Below, one piece after another: positions 1 to 9,600 of a stretch of DNA of 58,385 nucleotides (the stretch's first letter is position 1; the number at the start of each line of letters is the position of its first letter). Position numbers and translations under genes: made by a program. Source of the stretch: Phoronis australis (lineage: Eukaryota > Phoronida > Phoronidae); NCBI GenBank assembly GCA_002633005.1, contig NMRA01000053.1:188001-246385 (forward strand), read 5' to 3'. The notes under the pieces were generated by a model. It was given only the letters and a program-made list of their open reading frames with translations. It did not search any database and had not been told where the DNA came from.

Positions 1-3000
1 CTAATCTATGAAAATCACCGTCAACAATGCCCCTTAAAAGCTGCTTTAAATTGTCTTCAGTCAAAAATTATGTCATGATTTAGACCATATTCATACCTTT
101 ATAAATCTGGTCTCACCTTGCCCTTATATAAACCAGAGGGTGATTTTCTGCTTGAAAATTGCCTGACAGACCGTTGATACTTAAGACTAGGGTTACTGAG
201 TTGACTTGTGTGCCATTAGTCCAAAGCAACAATGAACTGTCAGTTCTTTTGGAGCCCTGAAATCACTTCTCATCTGAGTAAAGTACAAGTTGATTCCAGT
301 ATTATACCGATAAACGACTAAATCAAATGTCACAATTTCTGTTATGGAAGAAGGCCCTTTAAAGGTAAAGGCAACCTTTTTTCATGTCACTTTTAGCAAA
401 AATAATGTTCTTTGATTATCCCAGACATATTTTTCACTTAATTACAGCTTTTCATAATTTAATCAATTATTCGTCCTTACTCCGGAAGTGACGTTTTGGG
501 AGGCAAGAATTTCACGCCAATTTCTTTTCATATAGTGTGACTGTGAGAGCTGTTGAGTCAGTTATTGTTATACCTCGGCTGTGACACGTTCGGTTGTCGT
601 TTGCTTTTGTTTATGAGTCAGTCAGTATGCAACACTGTTGCTGTTTACCGGGATGTACTCATTATCGCCCAGAGCCTGTAAGCAGCCCTGCCGCGATGTT
701 GAGTAGAGGGAGTGAATAGAAGCCCTGTTCAACACCCGCAGTGACGAGGACAGTTCGTCGTCCAATGAATAGATCGGCGAGCCAAATTTTGATAAGTTTA
801 TTGAGGACTTGTATTAAGTATTGGAGCTATTTAGAAGGTACCAGGTGTGTGGCAAGGGAGTCACACGGCGGGATGTAAGCAGTTTGTGTGTTCAGGTCAC
901 CATCCAGTGGGAGTGTGTTGCGGAACACTCGGGCTAGTGGAACAATTGTGAGACGATAATGAGTACATCTCGGTATGCAGCAACAATGTGGCATGTTGAC
1001 TGACTCGTAAACAAAAGCAAACGACGACCAAACTAATCACAACAGAGGTAGAACAACGACTGACTTGGTAGCTCTCACAATAAGACTAATTGGTGCAAAA
1101 TACTTACCTCCCAAAACGTCACTTCCGCAGTAAAGGACGAGTAAGTGTTTAAATTACAAAAGCCTGTAATTAAATGAAAAATATGTCTGGGATAATCAAC
1201 GAACCTTATTTTTGCTAAAATGACATGAAAAAAGGTTGCCTTCGCCTTTAATGTTGTAACTATATCTGTCCTGTCTAATGCTCTTGACATGTGTGAAAAC
1301 TGTCTGTCACATCTGAAGCTTCCGTGTTTGTGATAGAGTGGAGTTTTGTTCCAAAGCTATCAAAATGCTAAATTTGTCTCTGTTTGGTTCTTCTTAAAAA
1401 TAAAATTGATTTTCATTATCAACTCCTACTAGGCTAATTGCCTGTAGTAAGTCATAGATATATGGAAGACAGGATATCTTGTAAAGTACCTGTCATTTCG
1501 TGATTAGTAAACAAATCTCAGTGTTGTTGGTGACTGAACGCAAATGTGGCTTAAAAGTTTGATGTGCGGAACCCAAAATATTTGTTTTCAGAAATTGTTT
1601 CTGATAAAAATGTTTGAAAAAAATCCAAACTGGAAATGAACACAATGTGAATATATTACTTGTTTCTGTCTTGGACTGGCTTTTCCTAATTGAACATCTA
1701 ATTCTCTGTAATTTCCAGATGTATGGTCCCATTTACCTGTGTCATCCTACGATTCTTCTAAGGGACCAACTAGTAAGTCAAGTGTCAAATAAAGCAATGA
1801 TTCTCCATCAGACAGGAACCCAACTAAATAAGTTTTATACAAATGAACAAAAACATGAGATTTTTCAATTTCAGACTGAAATGAGTCACATAATTACGTT
1901 TTCTCATTTTTCAGTGGGATACAACTTAATGTTCTTAACTGAAGAATCTTAATGATAATTTTATTTGAGAAACCAAAACATTTAAATTTATTTTGTTTTA
2001 GTTGGTGAAAATGATTTCCATTTCATTTTTTCGATGATTTAAAGGCTCTGGAGAAAAGCTTTTTAAAATTCTCACATTGGTAGTATAGTGTTGAAAATTT
2101 TTGAAAGCACATTTCTGCCTTTTTAATCATTTATTCCTATATTTACGTCATTCTTTATTGCCATAGACGTGTGATGGTCAGCAGACCTACTTTAAAACAT
2201 AACCATCTAACTTTATCTTAAGCTGGCCTTCAAATCTGCCTCATAATGGCTGAAATTAAATTCTATCATTAATGATAGCAAGTTATGCAACCACCCATTC
2301 AGATGTACAGATTATCTGGTTCATGGCAGGTCTCTCAGTCCTCACCAAATGTGACCTTGTGTGATAAGAAGCTCTGAGTCTCAGATCTACTTGAGCATTG
2401 TAATTGGCAAGGGTTCTCACTGTTCACAAATATCGGGAATCTTGAGATTCCTCCATTAAAAAAAATAAAAGTGACCTAGCAGTGGAAGGCAAACCCACAG
2501 GACCTGTCCCCCTCTGAATCTGACCTGGACATTTTTCCCTTTTGACAATGCAGAAATGATTATTTGCATGGTTATCATTTATTGTCACGTTGAATTCTTG
2601 TTCATGTGAGAAAGTGTTAATATTTTTTGAGGCATCTTTCAACAAAATCTAGTGAAAGTGTAAGTTGATGATTTTTATCATCAGTTCTATATGATACAAA
2701 ATGGACAATTTCTCAATGAGGGTTGGTTGTATGAGTGCCCCCCTAGGCATCATTATTTCCTCCCCGTGTAGTTCCAAATGTGTTTTTAACAATCCTTTTT
2801 TATTTCAGGGTTTATTTTTAGAAAATATTTGTACAGAATCCCTTTTTCTGTTAGGAAGTCAGATTAGGCGCTCACTGACATTGAGTCTAGGAAGTTCCAA
2901 GACTTATGTTAGCCAAAGACAAATTTAATCAGGATTTTGTCATTAAGATTTTTTTTATTGTTGAAACATGAAGTTTTAAGTTGAAACAGGATTTCACAGA

Positions 3001-3487
3001 GTTTTGAAAATTCAACCAACAGATGGCCTGAAATTCCAACAAGAGGTTTTGTTAGCAAATATGGCTGCTGGTCACATGGGACTAATAATAGGTGCTGCCA
3101 CCTGGCTGTGAATGGAAGTAACATAACTTTGGCTATGAAAGGGACACAATTTTTTCTTTGTGAATAGCACCACCTGGGGGATCCACTTGGGTTTGCCTAA
3201 AGCAAACATCGAATTGAAGTTGTTCCTAGCTTGTTCACCAAATGGCATTAGGAATCGACAATCTGTAGTTAAAATTACTCTGCAATTGTTTCCTTTTGAC
3301 GAGGACTGGTTTGCTGTTTTAGCAACTGCCTCTTACTCAGTATGTAATTCCAAGCAACAGTGCTTTGCCAGCACCAGTGTCTGCTGAGAACCCTACACAC
3401 TGCATGTGTGAACAATGGCTCGCAGATCAAAAATAGCAAAATTCTTATGGAAATAAATAAAAAATGCTTCATCGTTATCCGTTGCAG
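1..3487. other. Upstream region without recognised exon
   Basis: Apart from the THAP foldback element at 363-1247, I see AT-rich DNA with only short chance frames. The missing first coding exon(s) of the thyroid receptor could be here or further left; I could not identify one. Bases 200-340 resemble, loosely, sequences near 19700, 20150 and 25750, which suggests an old dispersed repeat. Confidence 0.5.
363..1247. mobile_element. Foldback DNA transposon with long TIRs carrying THAP-ORF starts
   Basis: Two inverted arms of about 300 bp (363 to about 672, and about 953 to 1247) match closely. Both begin AGG(T/C)(A/G)AAGGCAACC and are flanked by TTAA. Each arm reaches inward to the same reading-frame start: MQHCCCLPGCTHYR on + at 627 and MPHCCCIPRCTHYR on - at 994. 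This is the N-terminal CxxxC part of a THAP zinc finger. The 280-bp centre holds only decayed remains. No transposase frame is present, so the element is non-autonomous. THAP domains are known from P-element and PHIS-type transposases; the TTAA flanks would suit a piggyBac-type target, so the superfamily is left open. Confidence 0.85.
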
Positions 3488-3603
3488 GAACACCTTACAT
3501 CCCAAGTTACATGGACCTGTCCAATGGTCCTGAGCCATGTGTTGTATGTGGAGATGCTGCCACTGGATACCATTACCGGTGTATGACCTGCGAAGGATGC
3601 AAG
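3488..3603 (+). CDS. THR: THR exon: hinge and first zinc finger
   Basis: Acceptor TTGCAG at 3482-3487, donor GTATCA at 3604. Encodes YIPSYMD, the stretch that precedes the zinc finger in thyroid receptors, then [15 protein letters not shown] and the P-box start CEGCK. The exon ends after the CEGCK lysine, the position of this intron in other nuclear receptors. The first codon is split after one base. Confidence 0.93.
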
Positions 3604-6600
3604 GTATCATCAACTGATGTGGCTTTGTTGATGTTGTTATAGTTGTATTGAAATGTAAATCTTTATCCATCCAGGAAAGTTCATAATCAAAGAAATTAAA
3701 CCTGTTCAGCTGGACTGTGTCAGACTTAGTAAGATCCTTATGCTCTCGGGAGTGACAAACTCCCTTTCTTGAGGAATGGTTGTACCAAAGTGTGTCAGAC
3801 TTAGTAAGATCCTTATGCTCTCGGGAGCGACAAGCTCCCTTCTTGAGGAATGGTTGTACCATAGTCCAGCTGAACAGAGGTTTAATTTATTTGATTGGGC
3901 TATACTTATTACTAATTTGTAGTTGTCTAATGAGAGTCCTTGGTGAATAATTTAAAACATATCCCATTTCTCAGTTTTTTAATTGAAACGTAATGGGGTC
4001 GTTTGGTTCCGCATTCATAGATTATGAGCATGGTTGGGTTACATGTGTATTCTAACGTCATCCTCTGGATAACTTCTGTTGCTGTATGAAACCAAAAAAA
4101 AAATGTACAGCAATGGCATTTTTGCTTGTTAGTGTATGACTTCTATATTACAGACCTCAGGTGAAGAAAGGTTTGAATTTTTTATTTATGGAAATCCCTT
4201 TTTGATCCACAGCTTACTGTTGTCTTTGTAGGGGTTCTTCAGGAGAACAATTCAGAAGAACTTGAAATACCATTGCAAGTGGAATGGAAGCTGCATTATT
4301 GACAAGAACACACGTAACCAATGCCAACAGTGTCGGTTCACAAAGTGCTTAACAGTCGGCATGGCAACTGACTGTGAGTAACAATGAAATTACTGTTTGG
4401 TGTATTTTTATTTTGTTTTTTTTTGTTCTGTGATGCCATGGTGTATTGGGTTGAGAATACATTACAGATAAATATTTTTTTATGTAGCGTATGATTGCTG
4501 ATCTTGAATCAAGGGAATGAAGTCCATATGTTGTTTGCATGACGTGTGTTCTGAAGCTATTTTGGAGTGAAAGTGGCAAGAGAAAGATTATGTGGATCAT
4601 GTAAATAGTGGGTGCGCGCTGCTGTATCTTGCAGAATCTTTATGAGATTGGGCAGATGTGTTCCTATGAAGCTGACAACAGATTACTAGGAGATTTAGAT
4701 CGATTTATCTACCACTGCGTCCCCTAATGGCAGTTTTAGTTTTTTTACCTTTGTCCCTGTAATTTTTAAGTTCTTTGATGGATTTTCATTAAATTTGGCA
4801 AATAGGTTTCTATTAAGAATCCGACATCGCCATTTCATTTTCAGATATATTCTGCGCCACGTAGTGACCACTTTTATTTTTTCTAGTCCGTTTTTGACAT
4901 CCACCTCAAACTGCTTGAAGGATCATTATGAAAATTGACATATGTGTTCCTACCGAAAACAATATGGCTGACATTGGTTTTCAGACGAGCCCAACCACTG
5001 TGGAACCCCTCTGTAAATCTCGTAGGACTTTTGTGAAATTTGGCAAGTGTTTTCATGTGAATATGACAATGATGGACTTATAGATGGATCCGACTGCTGA
5101 TGTGTCTCTTAGTGGCACTTTTAGTTTATCTATGTTTACTGCGGTTGTTTACTGCGGTATCTTTATAGTTTCTGGGCTGTGGCTTTCTTTTAAGGAGACA
5201 ACACGTGTTTTTATTTTTGGACGGTGTTGTTTATTGACAGTATTGCGCTGTGGTTTTCATTACAGTTTAGTCACGTGATACTTACACGTACAGCTAGGCC
5301 ATGTGCTCGTCCCCTTTCTTGTTCTCTATATGAATAGACGTATTATATTTTACTCTCATCTGTGTTGTTTTACTTGTGCTACGAACGCAACGGACGGACT
5401 TAGACATATTCTGTGCCTTGTAGTGTATATTTTTTATTAATTTTCAAGTGTTTTTTGGCTTCGGCTTCTTTATCTGCCTAAGTGGTCAGAGGATTGTAAA
5501 CTAAGATAATTGGCTGATCTTTTCCTACTGACAACAGCACAAATGATGAGTGAGACTACTGTTGCGCCCCTTGTGGCAAGTGTTTTTTGCATCTTACAGT
5601 TGTATTTCCTACCCTGGTTGGATCTTTGTGAAATTCAGCATGTGTATTCCTATAAACACGGTGACAGATAACGACTTCTTTTGGTCGAATCCGACTGTAC
5701 CGTATTGTGGCAATTCTATTTTTTACGTTAGCTTCTGTATCTTTGGAGTTTCTGGACGTATTTTCATGAAATTTGGCAAATAGGTTTATATTAGGGAGGT
5801 GATGAGACCTTCCCATATTCTCCGACAGGTTTAATATATTTTGCATGACTTAATAGCCATCTTTATAAATAATAAATACCCCTGGAAGCATACCGTTTGT
5901 GGTGTTATCGTGGGTGCATTTGAACGCTTTGCATTGCTTTTGTTAACGACGGTGGTTGAAGTGGTTATAATGTGTGAAATATACTAACAAAACCTAATGG
6001 TGGTGTGAAAACTGCCACACTGTAGTTAGAGTAATGTGCAACAAAGGAACACGTTGAATGGTAATAATGGGATTGAAATAAGAACAAATAGGAACCACGT
6101 AAAATAATGGCTAGAAGGTAAGTGACTGAAGGAGTATCATTGGAGTGTGGGGGAAATGATAGCAAGCAAAAAGTTATTATTGACCGGGCACTACTTAATA
6201 AAAATATATGAGCACTGCCCCAGAAATTGCTTTCGCATTATATCCAGGTTCTCATTCACTCCCTTGCACACATTTACAAGTAAGACCGAGCTCAGAGGAA
6301 TAGGAGACACCTTTGTGCAATGCTCGAATGTCAGCCAGTGAAGCCAGGATTTGAATCCAGGTCTCCCAAGCAGGAGTCTGCAGCTTTAACCACTGAGCCA
6401 CACTGTATCCTGACCGGACACTACTCACATGCTGTAAGCTGATTGTGATTAACTGGAATAGTCACGTGGCCCCAAAATCACTGCAGTTTGGCCTATGGTG
6501 TCCACTGATAATAACGTCCTTATCTGTTGCTTGCTGTTTTATTTTCAGTGGTTCTCAATGAGAAACAGAGAATCGCTAAACGGAAACTAATTGAGGAAAA

Positions 6601-9600
6601 CCGAGAACGTCGGCGTGTGGAGACAATGACGGTGGGCTTGAAACATGACAGTTGTCAGCATGACTTCTTGACTGAAGATGACCGACGCCTGATCAACGAA
6701 ATTGTTAGCGCTTATGAACACACGTCAGTGCAGATACCCAAGACCTATACTCTTGTGAGTTTTACACCGTTTGATTCTCACCCACATTGATCTTGCATTA
6801 AATAACAGATCTGTCAAAATTATAAACCACTTGCAGATTTCCAAATTTAGCAGAAAACTATTTTGTTTGATGGTCTCATGCCAGGTCTATAGACCTGGAT
6901 GTGGAAAACATGAGCAAGAGGTCTTACAAGCCTCAAACGTATTCCCACTGTGTACCAGGTTAGCACCATGACACCAAACGAAGTGGGGCAAAAATTCATG
7001 CTTAATCATGAACTTGCAAAAGGTTCATTCAGTCCAATGCAACACTTGGCACATGAAACCATTGCTGTAGTGGTAAAATTAGAGGTAAGTAAACGCCCAA
7101 AGCCCACTGTATCACCTTGATCACTGAACGTAACTTACGGTGCGTAGGCGCTATGTTCAAATGCCAAACGGTGGTTGGCTGTACCTACGCCACATTACAG
7201 CACTGCATGAAACACAAGTTACCACATTATGAGAAAACTCTGCTGTTGCTTCAGCTTCTTCCTATTGTTGATCACGACGAGTCATATTTGTAGTCTGTTT
7301 GTTTAACCACTGGATTTTGGGAAGACGTGCTGAGCAAATCCAAAACATGCTTTTAGTTAGGAGTCTTCATTCCTATTCACCACCAACCGTGATAGCAAAC
7401 AGATTACGTTCATGGGAAACAATGCCTTATGGTGTGTGGGAATGGGAGGCGACAACCATCGATGGGGTAACAAAGATGCCATGATATCTTGGGGAAATTA
7501 GTAAAGCTAATTGTCTTGAGTTTATATTCAACTCTCATTCATGTGTCATTTTTGGTATGGTGCCTGATTGACCGACTTCAAGGAAAAAAACAGTATTTTG
7601 CCAAACCCTTCTCTTATGTCCATTCATGCACACACATTCTTCATGTGTACTGGAGATATCTATTGATGCTAGCGGTTAATTTCTTTGTAGCCTGACTTTA
7701 ACAGTGGGAACAGACGAGAAGGAACCAGTCCTGAGGTGTGGCAACAACTGGCTGAGATCATGACACCGTCTATTGTCAAAGTGGTGGAGTTTGCAAAACA
7801 AGTTCCTGGGTTTGTGGGTGTAAGTCTATTTCTTGATGCCTGGGCAAAGATAATTAGTTTATATCTCTGATCTTCTGCCGTGATTATTTGTGTGTCAGAA
7901 AAGTTTACACCATCTATTCAAGGCCTTAAGGTCCATTCTGTGTTTTGTATAGTTCCCTGTACTTTCAACCGACGAGATCATATCATATTCTTTCCAGTAG
8001 TCATTTTTGGACCTCAGAAATAAACTTAATTTTTTGAAAGAGTGCCTCGGGCAAAATGTTTAAAAACAACACTTATAAAACAATTTTTTCTTCAATCACC
8101 TTTTTGACCAAAGATAAAATCAAATACTTTGAAGAAAACTCAAAAATGTCTAGTTTAAGAAATGTAGCGAAACCTTAGACCTACGATTTGCACACTTTTT
8201 ATGCGCCCACATATTTATATGTGGACGCATTATGCCGTCCGCCCGGGCGGCGTGCGTCCGGCGTCCGCTGCTCTATCTCCAAAATCCTTTGACATACGTT
8301 CATGAAATTTGGCACATATGTTCCATTCATGAATGGGACAGTATGAGCGAACTTTCGGATGGATCCGACTACCGGTGTGCCCCCTAGTGGCAATTTTAGT
8401 TTTTTACGTTTACCTTTGTATCTTCAAAAGTCCTGAACGGATTTTCATGAAATTTGGTATGTAGGCACCTAATAGTGAGATGATGCTATCCTCCCGTTTT
8501 CAGATGGATTCGATGTAGTTTGCGCTACCTAGTGGCCATTTTTTCTGTTTTCGAGTCGACCCCTCTATCAACCAAACCGCTCAAAGGATGATTGTGAAAA
8601 TTGGCATGTATGTGCTTACTATGAAGAGGATGGTTGACAATGATTTTCCGACGACTTCGACTACTGTGGTGCCGCCTAGTGGCAGTTTTGTTTTTTTTGC
8701 GCCTATGGCTGTATCTCCTAAACCGTTTGCAGGATCTTTACGAAATTTATTTAGTATATTTACATAATGTTAGCAATGAACGACGACGACTTTTAGACAG
8801 ATCTGACTACTGGTGTGCCCCCTAGTGGCAATTTTATTTTTTTACGTTTACCTTTGTATTTTCAAAAGTCCTTAACGGATTTTCATGAAATTTAATATGT
8901 AGGCACCTATTAGTGAGGTGACACTATCCTCCCGTTTTTGGATGGATTCGACGTAGTTTGCACCACCTAGTGGCCATTTTTACTGTTTTCGAGTGAAAAT
9001 TGGCATGTATGTGCTTACTATGAAAAGGACGGTTGACGATGATTTTCCGACGATTTTGTGGCGCCTGTGGCAGTTTTGTTTTTGTTGCGCGTATGGCTGT
9101 ATCTCCTAAACCGTTTGCAGGATCTTTACTTAATTTGGTAAGTGTATTTATGTGATGTTGTCTACGGATGACGACAACTTTCGGACACATCTGACTGCTG
9201 CTGTACCCCCTAGTGACAATTTTAATTTTTTACGTTTAACTCAGTATCTTCAAAGGTCCTCAACAGATTTTCATAAAGTTTTAAATATAGGCATCTATTG
9301 GTGTGGTTACGCTATCTTCCTGTTTTTGGATGGAATCGAGGTATTTTGCACCACCTAATGGCCATTTTTTGCTGTTTTTGGTGTCCACCCCTGTATCTAC
9401 CAAATCATTTGAAAATTGGCATATATGTTCTCAGTGTGAAGATGACCTTTGATGATGGTGACTGAGCACGACACAAAAGTTCTGTTGCATGATTAAATTT
9501 TTGTTATGCATTCATTGTGCTATAGTGGCAAGAAACGTGGGCAATAATTTTTGGTCGCAGGCAAATTGACATTCAGTGAGCATAAGCCTAAAAGGGCACT

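Larger units (their letters stand above)
4374..6548. other. THR intron filled by repeats
   Basis: Holds the first copy of the modular repeat (about 4606-5921) and a SINE (6195-6410). About 200 bp on either side have no recognised feature. Confidence 0.7.

Noticed and set aside
1614-1952. 112-codon open frame on + upstream of THR
   Set aside because: AT-rich, no recognisable motif, overlaps an equally long antisense frame; no splice context toward the first THR exon.
2701-2928. 75-codon frame considered as the missing N-terminal THR exon
   Set aside because: It has no donor that gives the phase needed by the exon at 3488 and no A/B-domain character.
6345-6405. Possible tRNA gene on the minus strand
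   Set aside because: The boxes are present but the cloverleaf is poor and 14-bp direct repeats flank a longer unit; it is a SINE head.
8201-9440. Protein-coding interpretation of the modular repeat
   Set aside because: Frames are short and shift between modules; no shared frame is kept across the three copies.
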